From: Promicromonospora panici
GTDB lineage: Bacteria; Actinomycetota; Actinomycetes; Actinomycetales; Cellulomonadaceae
Assembly (NCBI RefSeq): GCF_900608595.1
Contig: NZ_UWYY01000006.1
Span: 186,001 to 250,000, forward strand
Direction of reading: 5' to 3'
DNA length: 64,000 nucleotides
Within the stretch, counting starts at the first letter, position 1. The number at the start of each line of letters is the position of its first letter. Of the stretch, positions 34,409 through 43,389 are shown piece by piece. Made by a program: the position numbers and the translations under genes. The notes under the pieces are model-generated. The model was not told the DNA's origin, made no database searches, and saw nothing but the letters and a program-made list of their open reading frames with translations.

Positions 34409-35842
34409 ATGATCGAGCTTGGCGGGAGCGCAGGACTGGCGGACGTGGTCGCCGTCGCCGACGGCGGGCGGGTCAACGTGCCCGACGCCGCGGTCGAGGC
34501 GGTGCGGCGGGCGCACGAGGTCACGCGCCGGCTCAGCGCGGACGTGCCGACCTACGGCCGGACGACGGGAGTGGGCGCGAACAAGTCCGCCGCCGTCGTC
34601 GACGACGATGCCGCCCACGGGCTCCGGCTCCTGCGCAGCCACGCGGTCGACGCCGGCGCCGAGCTGCCCGAACGGGCGGTGCGGGCGATGCTCGCCGTGC
34701 GGCTCAACCAGCTCTGCGTGCCCGGATCGGGCGTGGACCCGGCGGTGCTCGGCGCGCTGGAGGGGATGCTGAACGGGAACGCCCTGCCCACCGTCCGTGC
34801 GCACGCCTCGATCGGCACCGGTGACCTCGGGGCCCTGGCCGGCACCGCCCTGACTCTCATGGGCGAGCGCCCGGCCACGGAGCCGCTCGAGCCCATGGGG
34901 CCGTGGAGCAGCGACAGCGCGCTGCCGTTCATCAGCTCGAACGCCCTCACGATCGGCCGCACCTGCCTCGTGGTCGACACCCTTTCCCGGCTCGACCGCG
35001 CCGCCACTGCCGTCTACGCGTTCAGCTTCCGCGGGCTCGACGGCAACCCGTCGGTCCTCTCCCCCGCGGCGGTGCGGGCCTCCGCGGCGCCGGGGGTCGA
35101 CGTGGTGGCCGAGCGCGTGCGGCGACTGCTGGAGGCCGGGACCGCCGGGCGGTCCGTGGAGCCACCGGCTCGGATCCAGGACGCCTTCGGGCTGCGGGCG
35201 TTCCCGATCAGCCAGGGCGCCTTCACGCACGCGCTCGGGGCGCTGGCCGAACAGGCGGGCCGGGTCCTCGGCGTCGCCCAGGAGAACCCGCTGTTCGACC
35301 TGGCCGGCGAGGCCGTGGTGCACCACGGCGCCTTCCACCAGGCCGCGCTCGGGCTGGCTCTGGACGGGTGCAACCTCGCCCTCGCCCAGACCGGGCCGCT
35401 CGTGATGTCGCGGATCGGGATGATCAACGAGCCGGCCCTCACCGGGCTCCGGCCGTTCCTCGCGACGGGCCAGGAGGGCGCCTCCGGCCTGATGATGGTC
35501 GAGTACGTCGCCGCGAGCGCGCTCGGCGAGCTGCGCGCGGCAGCGCAGCCCGCGTCGCTCGGCTCCGTCGCGCTCTCCCGCGGCACCGAGGAGGACGCGA
35601 GCTTCGCGTCGCAGGCCGTCGTCCAGGCCGAGCGGGCGGCCTCCGCCTACCGGACGCTGCTCGCCTGCGAGCTGGTCGGGGCCGTGCGGCTGCTCCGCCA
35701 GCGCGGTGTCGTGCTACCCGAGGGACCGCTGGGCGACGCGTTCGAGCTGGCCGCGGCGCTGCCTGCCGAGGACGCCGACCGGGACCTGCGAGACGACCTC
35801 GAGGTCGCCGAGAAGCTGCTCGACGCGCTCGCGTGGGTGTAG
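34409..35842 (+). CDS. Histidine-ammonia-lyase-fold enzyme lacking the MIO triad
   Basis: A 477-aa aromatic amino acid lyase superfamily protein; the ATG at 34409 has AGAGG 8 nt upstream. Family landmarks are intact: Tyr49 in PTYGRTTGVG, NGNALPTVR, RIQDAFGLRAFPISQG and the long helical C-terminus. But where HAL/PAL enzymes have G-A-S-G-D-L-A-P-L, giving the MIO cofactor from Ala-Ser-Gly, this protein has SIGTGDLGALA (134-144), one residue shorter and without Ala-Ser-Gly. It should not form normal MIO. Ergothionase, a relative that eliminates trimethylamine from ergothioneine, is known as an MIO-independent lyase (from memory). The divergent betaine-type importer supports a trimethylammonium substrate. 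Confidence 0.8.
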   Translation: MIELGGSAGLADVVAVADGGRVNVPDAAVEAVRRAHEVTRRLSADVPTYGRTTGVGANKSAAVVDDDAAHGLRLLRSHAVDAGAELPERAVRAMLAVRLNQLCVPGSGVDPAVLGALEGMLNGNALPTVRAHASIGTGDLGALAGTALTLMGERPATEPLEPMGPWSSDSALPFISSNALTIGRTCLVVDTLSRLDRAATAVYAFSFRGLDGNPSVLSPAAVRASAAPGVDVVAERVRRLLEAGTAGRSVEPPARIQDAFGLRAFPISQGAFTHALGALAEQAGRVLGVAQENPLFDLAGEAVVHHGAFHQAALGLALDGCNLALAQTGPLVMSRIGMINEPALTGLRPFLATGQEGASGLMMVEYVAASALGELRAAAQPASLGSVALSRGTEEDASFASQAVVQAERAASAYRTLLACELVGAVRLLRQRGVVLPEGPLGDAFELAAALPAEDADRDLRDDLEVAEKLLDALAWV

Positions 35843-35858
35843 GCCGCGGCTATTGCCG

Positions 35859-37970
35859 TCACCACGACGTCCTGACGTACACCACCGTCTGGTGCAGCTC
35901 GCCGTAGCTCCACGAGTCCTGGTTCTGGAGACCTTCCATCTCCGCGCGGGCGTGCTCGGTCCAGACGACCCGGTTCGCAGCGCCGGCGACGTCCAGCCAC
36001 GAGGTCCCGTCCTCGTCCGGCCCGAGCATGGTCAGGGCGGGCACGGCAACGCCGTCCTGCGGTTCGAGCCGCAGGAAGTAGATGTCCTCGCCGTCGGCCC
36101 AGAGGATGCCGTCGTCGAACGCGCTGACCGTCCACGCGGCATCCTCACGGACGACCGTGGCCTCGCGCGAGTCCGTGTCGAGCGCCACGATCCACTGCCC
36201 CGACTCGAACAGCAGAGTGTCTCCAGACAGGTAGGCGTAGTGGTTCCACGCCGTGCCCTGGTCGAGCCGTACGAGGTCGCGCAGTCCGGCGCCTGCCGCG
36301 AGCAGTCCGATCGCGCTGGGCCCGTCAGCAGGATTGCGTGACACGACGACACCGTCGTCGCTGTCCGAGATGGCGCAGACGTCAGTGACCGCGTCGCGGA
36401 CGACGTCGGTACCGGGCGCGGCCAGGTCGACCAGATCGATGCGCCCGTTGCACCGGTCCCGGTCGGCGAGGGTCCCGTCCGTGAGGTGCAAGATCGCCAG
36501 GGTTCGCCCTCCTGTTGCGATCTTCCAGACGGACCGGCTGGGATCCGGTTCGTAGCTCGTGACGGTACGAACCTCCCCGTCCGGTCCCTGCGCCTTGACC
36601 ACGACCGGCTCGCTCTCGGAGAACCCTTCGGTCCAGGCGACATGCGTGTCGGTGAGGACCGGGCTGCTGACCCCGCGGTACCCGCGATGCTCGCTGCTGG
36701 AGTCGGGGTCGGAATGGGGATCGGGCGAACCGGTGGTGAGCTGCCACTGCTCCAAGGTGGACTCTCCGGCCGACCCGGTGGCCGCGGGCCGCGCCAGCGC
36801 GGTGACCGGCTCGGAGCCGGGTCCGACGTCGGGCCGGGCCAGCGCGGCGATCAGCGTCCCGTCGCGACGGACCGCGAACGGAACGTTGGGGTCCGCCCCG
36901 ATCGCGGATCCGACGATGACGTCCGGAGGGCTGCCAAGGTCCACCCTGTGCTCGGTGACGTAGTCGACGCACTCGATCGCCGGGCGAGCGTCTTCGGCGT
37001 CGAGCGCCTGGACGACCGTGTAGTCGCCGGTCGGGGCGTCTCCGGGAACCGGGATGGTCCTGGTCGCGCCGGGCGCGGGGAGGTCCTGCCCGGCACATGC
37101 GGCGGCGGAGGCCGCCATCTCCGGGATGTCCAGGTCGCCCAGCCCGACGGCGTCGTCCTGCCCGGCCACCGCGTCGTCGTCCTGGACCGGGTCGTCATCA
37201 TCACGACTGGTGTCGACCGTGGGCAGGTGGAAGGTCTCCACCAGCCAGCGGTGTGCCGGAGCGGTGACGGTGTCCACCACTGGTACACCGACCGGACCGT
37301 GCACGACCAGAGCGATGAACGTGCACACCGCAACCGCGGCGACGCTCAGCGCACCGTTGCGACGAACCCGACGTGCCGCCGCGGCCTTGCTGCGGGTCAA
37401 CGTCTCGCGACCGTCGAAGACCGGCTCGTCCGCGGCCTCCGGAGCGGCGTCGGTCAGGAGCGAGCGAAGCCGTTCGAGGCCCCGAGAGCTTGCGGCCTTG
37501 ACGGTGCCGACCGACCGTCCGATCTCGCGGGCAACCTGTGCCTCCGGTAGATCAAGCACGTGCCGCAGCACCACGACCCGTCGCTGCTGCGGCGAGAGAC
37601 TCCTCAGCGCCCGGGCGAGCTCGTCCCGGAGCGCGACCTGTGCGGCGTGGTCGTCCACGTGAGCGACCGGAAGGTTGTCGTCCCCCGGGACGTCGGTCAG
37701 CCGCGTCCGACGCCACGCATCGGTCCTGAGATTGACCAGTACCTTTCGCGCGTACGCACGCGGGTTCCCGCTCCGAGCCTTGTCCCAGCGTCGATAAACA
37801 CGCTCGAAGGTGCCCTGGACCAGGTCCTCGGCCAGGGCACGCTCGCCGACCAGGAAGAAGGCCGTCCGAAACAGGTACGGGCCGTCCGCCTCCACGAACG
37901 CGACGAACTCCTCGTCACGCGACCGGCCGCCCACCCGGACCTCGACCCGTTCTGCCGAAAGTGTCTCCAT
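35859..37970 (-). CDS. SigE/ECF-type sigma factor fused to a membrane-anchored extracytoplasmic domain
   Basis: A 703-aa protein. Residues about 20-92 are sigma region 2 (FVEADGPYLFRTAFFLVGERALAEDLVQ...), about 118-170 region 4 (LRSLSPQQRRVVVLRHVLDLPEAQVAREIGRSVGTVKAASSRGLERL split by its HTH). A hydrophobic helix at 206-224 follows. The remaining 470 residues are predicted outside the membrane: an Asp-rich linker (about 245-270) and a beta-rich, probably propeller-like domain with WTEGFSESEPVVV and WTEHARAEMEG segments. Normally such sigma factors and membrane domains are separate genes. GTG at 37982 is an alternative start. Confidence 0.8.
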   Translation of the reverse strand: METLSAERVEVRVGGRSRDEEFVAFVEADGPYLFRTAFFLVGERALAEDLVQGTFERVYRRWDKARSGNPRAYARKVLVNLRTDAWRRTRLTDVPGDDNLPVAHVDDHAAQVALRDELARALRSLSPQQRRVVVLRHVLDLPEAQVAREIGRSVGTVKAASSRGLERLRSLLTDAAPEAADEPVFDGRETLTRSKAAAARRVRRNGALSVAAVAVCTFIALVVHGPVGVPVVDTVTAPAHRWLVETFHLPTVDTSRDDDDPVQDDDAVAGQDDAVGLGDLDIPEMAASAAACAGQDLPAPGATRTIPVPGDAPTGDYTVVQALDAEDARPAIECVDYVTEHRVDLGSPPDVIVGSAIGADPNVPFAVRRDGTLIAALARPDVGPGSEPVTALARPAATGSAGESTLEQWQLTTGSPDPHSDPDSSSEHRGYRGVSSPVLTDTHVAWTEGFSESEPVVVKAQGPDGEVRTVTSYEPDPSRSVWKIATGGRTLAILHLTDGTLADRDRCNGRIDLVDLAAPGTDVVRDAVTDVCAISDSDDGVVVSRNPADGPSAIGLLAAGAGLRDLVRLDQGTAWNHYAYLSGDTLLFESGQWIVALDTDSREATVVREDAAWTVSAFDDGILWADGEDIYFLRLEPQDGVAVPALTMLGPDEDGTSWLDVAGAANRVVWTEHARAEMEGLQNQDSWSYGELHQTVVYVRTSW

Positions 37971-38046
37971 GCTCCTACCCACGCGCCGGAACGGCCCCAG
38001 GTTGAGACGGTACCCGCAGCTTCTATGAGCACTCGCGTGGGGTAGG

Positions 38047-38760
38047 TCAGTCGGCTCCGCGTTGCAGGCGCCGCGCCAGCCAGATCCCCAGGGCGACCAG
38101 CCCCGCCATCACACCGACCGCGTACAGGATCGGGACGATCGGGCCGACGGCGGCCGCCGCCTCCGCGCCCTGCGGCTCGGCGCCGGCGAGGGCCGGGTCG
38201 ACGGCGTCGGAGCGGTCGTGGCCGGCGCCGTCGGTGGCGAGCTCGTCGCCGGTGCCGGCGGCAGGGTCGGTGTCGACTTCGGGCTCGGGTTCGACGGCTT
38301 CGGCGAGACGCCCGGTGCCGGAACCGGTATCCCCGTCTCGACCGGCTCCTCGTTCTCCCGCCAGCCGTACACCCGAGTCTCCCGGATCGCGATGCCCGCC
38401 GAGCCGCCGCGGGTCACCGAGCGCATCCGCACGTAGCGGCCGCGACCGTCACCGGAGACGGTGATCACGTCCTTGCCGCCGTCGCCCCCGTCCGTGAACC
38501 ACGACGTCGACCAGGCCGCGCCGTCGTCCGAGATCTGGATCGAGTACGCCGTCGAGTACGCGGCTCCCCAGTCGATCTCCACGCGTTGGACGTCGGCGGC
38601 CTGCTCCAGGTCCACACGGAGCCACTGCGGGTCCTCGGGACGACTGGTCCACCGAGTCTCGTGGTTGCCGTCCACCGCATGGCGCGCGAGGAACGCGTCC
38701 GACTTGCGCGTCAGCGCCAGGGCGGGCCTCCCCTCGGACAGCAACGCGGCATCGGCCCGC
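38047..38760 (-). pseudogene. Broken discoidin (F5/8C) domain gene with frameshifted TM anchor
   Basis: One frame encodes a discoidin domain (LLSEGRPALALTRKSDAFLARHAVDG, NHETRWTSRPEDPQWLRVDL, then IAIRETRVYGW), then Pro/Ser/Thr-rich sequence and an unnatural Arg/Ser tail ending at 38109. A second frame, overlapping from about 38330 to the stop at 38047, encodes an acidic linker (EPEPEVDTDPAAG) and a convincing membrane anchor (PILYAVGVMAGLVALGIWLA, then RRLQRGAD). A single frameshift would join them as discoidin-linker-TM. No signal peptide or good start precedes the discoidin domain, so the 5' part also seems lost. Assembly error is possible. Confidence 0.6.
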
Positions 38761-38993
38761 GCCGAGGGCCGGCTAGATCGGAAGGTACGCGAGCGGGCTC
38801 TTCGATCGGCTAGGCGGACCGGATGTCTTGCCTGATGCCCGCACGGCACGCGACGCCGAGCCGACGAAGATCGCCCGCCGCGGGCTGATTGCTGACGAAG
38901 CCGTAATACGTCGAGTTCGCTCGTCACGAAATGCGCCCGGTTGCTACCCCGGACCCGTCGGTGCCGTGCCAACGAAGCGTCTACTCTCGGTGC

Positions 38994-40151
38994 ATGGCAG
39001 CAGTCACGCTCGGGATCCCGTCGGTGCGGGGCGTGCCCCGCCGCGCTGCCGCACCAGCCGGCAAACCACGCCCCGAGACCCCGCTGCTCGTCGACCGGTA
39101 CGGGCGCGTGGCGCGCGACCTGCGCGTCTCCATCACCACCGCGTGCTCGCTGCGCTGCACCTACTGCATGCCGGCCGAGGGTCTGCCGCTGGTGCCCCGC
39201 GACGAGCTGATGACGCCGGAGGAGATCGGCCGGCTCGTCGGCATCGGCGTGCGGGACCTCGGCATCCGCGACATTCGGTTCACCGGGGGCGAGCCGCTCA
39301 TGCGGCGCGACCTGGAGCAGATCATCAGCGCGGCGCGGACGGCTGCCGACGACGGGATGGCCGCGGTCCGCGGCTCCCGGGCGACCCTGCCGCCGTCGGG
39401 CAGCCAGGCGACAGCCGAACGCGTCCGCATCGCCATGACCTCCAACGCGCTCGGCCTGGACAAGCGCGTGGACGCGCTCGTCGCGGCCGGCCTCGACCGG
39501 GTCAACGTCTCCCTCGACACCGTCGACCGGGAGGCGTTCGCGACCCTGACGCGGCGCGACCGCCTGGACGACGTGCTCAGGGGCATCCGCGCGGCGCTGG
39601 CCGCGGGGCTGGCCCCGGTCAAGATCAACGCGGTGCTCCTGCCCGAGACCCTCGAGGGCGCCGCCGACCTGCTGGCCTGGGCCGTCGAGCACGGCTGCAA
39701 CCTGCGGTTCATCGAGGAGATGCCGCTCGACGCCGACGGGCAGTGGACGCGCGACGACGTCGTGAGCGCCGCCGACCTGCTGGGCGTGCTGGAGTCCCGC
39801 TTCACGCTCACCCCGGCGGGCCGCGAGGATCCGTCGGCCCCGGCCGAGGAGTGGCTGGTGGACGAGGGCCCGGCGACGGTCGGCATCATCGCGTCGGTGA
39901 CCCGCTCGTTCTGCGGAGCCTGCGACCGCACCCGGCTGACCGCCGAGGGCACCGTCCGGTCCTGCCTGTTCGGCAACGAGGAGACGGATCTCAAGGCGCT
40001 GCTCCGCGCCGGCGCCACCGACGACGAGGTCGGCGACGCCTGGCGCGCCGCCATGTGGGCCAAGCCCCGCGCCCACGGCAGCGACGCCGTCGAGCTGGCT
40101 GCCGACGCGTTCGCCGAGACCGAGCGCAGCATGGGCGCCATCGGCGGCTGA
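38994..40151 (+). CDS. moaA: MoaA, GTP 3',8-cyclase
   Basis: A 385-aa radical SAM enzyme of molybdenum cofactor synthesis. The SAM cluster cysteines are 51, 55 and 58 (CSLRCTYC); the second cluster is in [13 protein letters not shown] and [18 protein letters not shown] is present, and the protein ends in Gly-Gly, which MoaA needs. The ATG at 38994 is selected; a longer start would add 21 residues of poor quality. Other Moco genes (moaE, moeA, xdhC) follow within 7 kb. The region 38761-38993 upstream shows no gene. Confidence 0.96.
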   Translation: MAAVTLGIPSVRGVPRRAAAPAGKPRPETPLLVDRYGRVARDLRVSITTACSLRCTYCMPAEGLPLVPRDELMTPEEIGRLVGIGVRDLGIRDIRFTGGEPLMRRDLEQIISAARTAADDGMAAVRGSRATLPPSGSQATAERVRIAMTSNALGLDKRVDALVAAGLDRVNVSLDTVDREAFATLTRRDRLDDVLRGIRAALAAGLAPVKINAVLLPETLEGAADLLAWAVEHGCNLRFIEEMPLDADGQWTRDDVVSAADLLGVLESRFTLTPAGREDPSAPAEEWLVDEGPATVGIIASVTRSFCGACDRTRLTAEGTVRSCLFGNEETDLKALLRAGATDDEVGDAWRAAMWAKPRAHGSDAVELAADAFAETERSMGAIGG

Positions 40152-40160
40152 CCCCTCCCT

Positions 40161-40223
40161 GGCTGTGGGCGTGATCGTTGCTGCTGCCTGCCCGCTTTAG
40201 GCGCAACGATCGCGCTCACAGCC
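40161..40223. repeat. Palindromic element, copy 3 (reverse orientation)
   Basis: Arms 40161-40181 (GGCTGTGGGCGTGATCGTTG...) and 40203-40223 pair at 19 of 21 positions; the core reads GCCCGCTTTAGGC, i.e. reverse orientation as in copy 1. It starts 9 bp after the moaA stop. Unlike the other copies it lies between two genes of the same direction. Confidence 0.87.
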
Positions 40224-40266
40224 AACGATGGTCAGGGTTTTCCTCAGGGCGTGGTTGAATTCCCGC

Positions 40267-41619
40267 GTGATTACAGCGACCGAGCGGCCGCAGCGCATCA
40301 TGATCGTCACCGACGCCTGGGAACCGCAGGTGAACGGCGTCGCCACGGCGCTGTCCCGGACGGTCACCGAGCTGCGGCGGATGGGCTGCGCGGTCGAGGT
40401 GGTCACGCCGTGGGACGGCTACCGCACCATCCCCCTGATCACGTACTCCGAGATCCGCGTGCCCATCATGGCCCGCGACGACGTGGAGCGACGGTTCCTG
40501 GAGTTCGCGCCAGACGCCGTGCACATCGCCACCGAGGGCCCGCTCGGCTGGTACGCGCGCGCCGTCTGCGACCACTTCGGCTTCCCGTTCACCACCAGCT
40601 ACCACACCCAGTTCCCTGAGTACCTGAGCGCGCGCTGGTCGTGGATCCCGCTCTGGGCCGGGTACCGGTACATGCGCAGGTTCCACGACAAGTCAGGCGC
40701 CGTGCTGGTGGCGACGCCCACCATGCGCGAGCAGCTCACCCAGTGGCGCATCCGCAACGTGACGCCGTGGAGCCTCGGCGTCGACACCGAGCAGTTCCAC
40801 CCCCGCCGTCGGGCAGCGGCGCCTGGCTCGGCGACACCCGACGGCGTGTATCGCGGCCTCGCCGGCCCCGTCTTCCTGTACGTCGGGCGGCTGGCCGTGG
40901 AGAAGAACGTCGAGGCGTTCCTCGCCCTGGACCTGCCCGGCTCGAAGGTCGTGGTGGGCGACGGCCCCGCTCGCGCCGAGCTCGAGGCCGCCCACCCCGG
41001 CGCGCACTTTCGCGGACGACGCTCGGGCGACGAGCTGGCTCAGCACTTCGCCGACGCCGACGTGCTCGTCTTCCCGAGCCGCACCGACACGTTCGGCCTG
41101 GTCATCCTGGAGGCGATGGCGTCAGGGACCCCGGTGGCCGGCTTCGACGCCCCGGGCCCACGCGACCTCATCCCGGGGTCCCGCGCGGGCGCCGTCGACG
41201 ACGACCTGCGGGCCGCGTGCCTCGCCGCGCTCGACTGCTCCCGCGAGGACACCCGCCGGTACGCCGAGCACTTCTCGTGGCGCGCGTGCGCCGAGACGTT
41301 CTACGCGCAGCTCGACGTGCCGCCCCCGCCGGTCCGGGAACGTATCTGGCGGCGCGGGATCCAGCGGCTACCGAGCATCAGCCTGAGCATGCCGACCCTG
41401 ACGATGCCCAGCTTCACCGTGACGGGCCTGTCGCGGCCCGGCCTGTCGAGGCCGAGCCTGACGCTCCCGCGGGCGCGGGAGCTGACCCAGCGGATGCACC
41501 CGGCACGACTCCCGGAGCTGTTGCCGGGCCGCATCCCCGGCACGGGCACGGTGCGCCGGGCGGCCACCCGGGTGCACCGGCTGGTTACAGACCGACCCAC
41601 TCGGACTCGCCGTCGGTGA
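40267..41619 (+). CDS. GT4-family glycosyltransferase (mannosyltransferase-like)
   Basis: A 450-aa cytoplasmic glycosyltransferase with two Rossmann domains. The N-terminal half has RIMIVTDAWEPQVNGVATAL and TSYHTQFPEYL; the C-terminal half has FLYVGRLAVEKNVEAFL and the donor-site motif DVLVFPSRTDTFGLVILEAMASGTPV. This matches the GDP-mannose-dependent alpha-mannosyltransferase group (MgtA-like), which acts on lipids. The last 80 residues are a tail of short LSMPTLTMPSF/GLSRPGLSRPSL units. Start is uncertain (GTG 40267 preferred; ATG 40228 or 40300 possible). The 3' end overlaps the convergent moaE by 35 bp. Confidence 0.85.
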   Translation: MITATERPQRIMIVTDAWEPQVNGVATALSRTVTELRRMGCAVEVVTPWDGYRTIPLITYSEIRVPIMARDDVERRFLEFAPDAVHIATEGPLGWYARAVCDHFGFPFTTSYHTQFPEYLSARWSWIPLWAGYRYMRRFHDKSGAVLVATPTMREQLTQWRIRNVTPWSLGVDTEQFHPRRRAAAPGSATPDGVYRGLAGPVFLYVGRLAVEKNVEAFLALDLPGSKVVVGDGPARAELEAAHPGAHFRGRRSGDELAQHFADADVLVFPSRTDTFGLVILEAMASGTPVAGFDAPGPRDLIPGSRAGAVDDDLRAACLAALDCSREDTRRYAEHFSWRACAETFYAQLDVPPPPVRERIWRRGIQRLPSISLSMPTLTMPSFTVTGLSRPGLSRPSLTLPRARELTQRMHPARLPELLPGRIPGTGTVRRAATRVHRLVTDRPTRTRRR

Positions 41620-42049
41620 ACTGCTGCTTCTTCCAGATCGGCACCTCGGCCTTGATGCGCTCCACCAGCAGGGAGCACGCCTCGAACGCCTCCTTGCGGT
41701 GCCCGGCCGACGCCGCGGCCACGAGCGCGACGTCCCCGACCTCGAGGTGCCCGTACCGGTGCGTGGCGGCGACTCGCAGGCCGGTCTCGGCGGCCACGGC
41801 CTGGCACACTTTTTGCAGGACGTCGGTAGCGGAGGGGTGCGCCTCGTAGTCGAGGCTCGTCACGGCGCGGGCGCCGTCCTCGTCGCGGACCACGCCCCGG
41901 AACGTGACCACGGCCCCGCACTCGGGCGCGGCGACCGCGGCCTCGACGGCCCGCCCGACGGCGTCGTCGAGCACCTCCTGCGTCACGCGCACGACCTCGT
42001 CCACCGGCACTCCCTCGTCGTCCGTCGATCTGTCCGTCGGGTGCGGCAT
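41585..42049 (-). CDS. moaE: MoaE, molybdopterin synthase catalytic subunit
   Basis: A 154-aa protein. Core motifs GAVVTFRGVVRDEDGARAVTSLDYEAH, THRYGHLEVGDVALVAAASAGHR and IKAEVPIWKKQQFTDG, with the catalytic Lys pair, fit MoaE. It inserts dithiolene sulfur into precursor Z with MoaD, which is not in the window. The ATG shares its A with the moeA stop (TGATG). A downstream GTG (VPVDEV) would trim 14 residues. Confidence 0.93.
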   Translation of the reverse strand: MPHPTDRSTDDEGVPVDEVVRVTQEVLDDAVGRAVEAAVAAPECGAVVTFRGVVRDEDGARAVTSLDYEAHPSATDVLQKVCQAVAAETGLRVAATHRYGHLEVGDVALVAAASAGHRKEAFEACSLLVERIKAEVPIWKKQQFTDGESEWVGL

Positions 42050-43287
42050 CACAGCGGCCACGTGGTCACCTCGGCACCCGGTGTGAGCGTAGTCGTGGCC
42101 GCGGGGACGTCGATCAGCACGTCCGCCGCCGCCATCGATGCCACGAGGTGCGACCCCGGCCCGCCGACGATGGCGACCCGCGAGCGCTGCCCGTTCTCCC
42201 GCAGCCAGCGCCCGCGCAGGAGCTGCCGCTTCCCGGCCGGTGAGCTGACGGCGCCGTCGAGCACCGCCGGGACCTGCTCGACCGGCGGCAGGCCGCCCGC
42301 CCCGCGCAGGACGTCGCGCAGGAACACCACGAACGAGACCTGCGCGCTCACGGGGTTCCCGGGGAAGGCGAGCACCGGCGTGCCCACCACGCGGCCGAGA
42401 CCCTGCGGCCCGCCGGGCTGCATGGCCACGGAGCGGAACGTCACCTCCGGCAGCGCATCCTTGACCACCTCGTAGGCGCCCTGGCTGACGCCCCCGGTGG
42501 TCAGCACGAGGTCGCACAGCGCCGCCGCACGCTCCAGGGCCACGCGCACGAGCTCCGGGTCGTCGGGGACGGTCAGGCGCAGGTCGACCCGCCCGCCCGC
42601 GGCCCGGACGGCGGCCACCAGCGCCGGCCCGTTGGCGTCCCAGATCTGGCCGGGACCCGGTTCGCCGTCCGGCGGGACGAGCTCGCTGCCCGTGGACACC
42701 ACGGCCACCGAGACCGGCACGAGGACCGTCAGCCGCCCGATGCCGCACGCGGCGGCGGCCGCCACATGGTGCGGCGCGAGCACGGTGCCGGCGCGCAGCA
42801 CGACGTCGCCCGCCGCGACGTCGGACCCCGGCTCCCGGACGAACTCCCCAGCGGTCCGTCCTCGCGCCACCTCGACGGTCGCCGCCAGGTCGCCCGGCGC
42901 CCCGTTGAAGGTCACGTGGTCCGTGTCCTCGACGGGGATCACGGCATCGGCGCCCTCCGGCACGGGGGCGCCCGTCATGATGCGGACCGCGGTACCCGGC
43001 GCGAGCGGGACCGGCTCGCCGGGCGCGGCGGCGACGTCGCCCGCCACCGGCAGGGTGACGGGCGCACCCGGGCCGGCCGCGGCGACGTCCGCCGCGCGGA
43101 CCGCGAAGCCGTCCATCTGCGAGTTGCGGAAGCGGGGCAGCGGCCCGGGGGCCACGACGTCGCGCGCCAGGACCCGCCCCAGCACTCCCCGCTGGATGGA
43201 CATCTCCTCTTCCGACCGGTCGGCCAGCCCGGCGAGGAGCTCGGCCACGTCGGTCCGATGCTGTTCTACGTCCACACGATCAGCCAT
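42049..43287 (-). CDS. moeA: MoeA, molybdopterin molybdenumtransferase
   Basis: A 412-aa enzyme with the expected domains: N-terminal LPRFRNSQMDGFAVRAAD, IMTGAPVPEGADAVIPVED, the MoCF/MogA-like domain (VAVVSTGSEL, QIWDANGPAL, LVLTTGGVSQGAYE) and FPGNPVSAQVSF, then a C-terminal beta-barrel. It inserts molybdate into adenylylated molybdopterin. Coupled to moaE by a TGATG junction. Confidence 0.95.
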   Translation of the reverse strand: MADRVDVEQHRTDVAELLAGLADRSEEEMSIQRGVLGRVLARDVVAPGPLPRFRNSQMDGFAVRAADVAAAGPGAPVTLPVAGDVAAAPGEPVPLAPGTAVRIMTGAPVPEGADAVIPVEDTDHVTFNGAPGDLAATVEVARGRTAGEFVREPGSDVAAGDVVLRAGTVLAPHHVAAAAACGIGRLTVLVPVSVAVVSTGSELVPPDGEPGPGQIWDANGPALVAAVRAAGGRVDLRLTVPDDPELVRVALERAAALCDLVLTTGGVSQGAYEVVKDALPEVTFRSVAMQPGGPQGLGRVVGTPVLAFPGNPVSAQVSFVVFLRDVLRGAGGLPPVEQVPAVLDGAVSSPAGKRQLLRGRWLRENGQRSRVAIVGGPGSHLVASMAAADVLIDVPAATTTLTPGAEVTTWPL

Positions 43288-43389
43288 GCAAGCAACCTAT
43301 CCCGGCGCCTCGGGTGCGTTCGTCGTCCGGCGGACGGAACACGCGGCGCGGCCCTGTACGGCTCCGGCGGGGCGGAGCGAGAATCGATC

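Noticed and set aside
34409..35842. Canonical histidine ammonia-lyase (hutH)
   Set aside because: The Ala-Ser-Gly triad is absent and no hutU, hutI or hutG is nearby.
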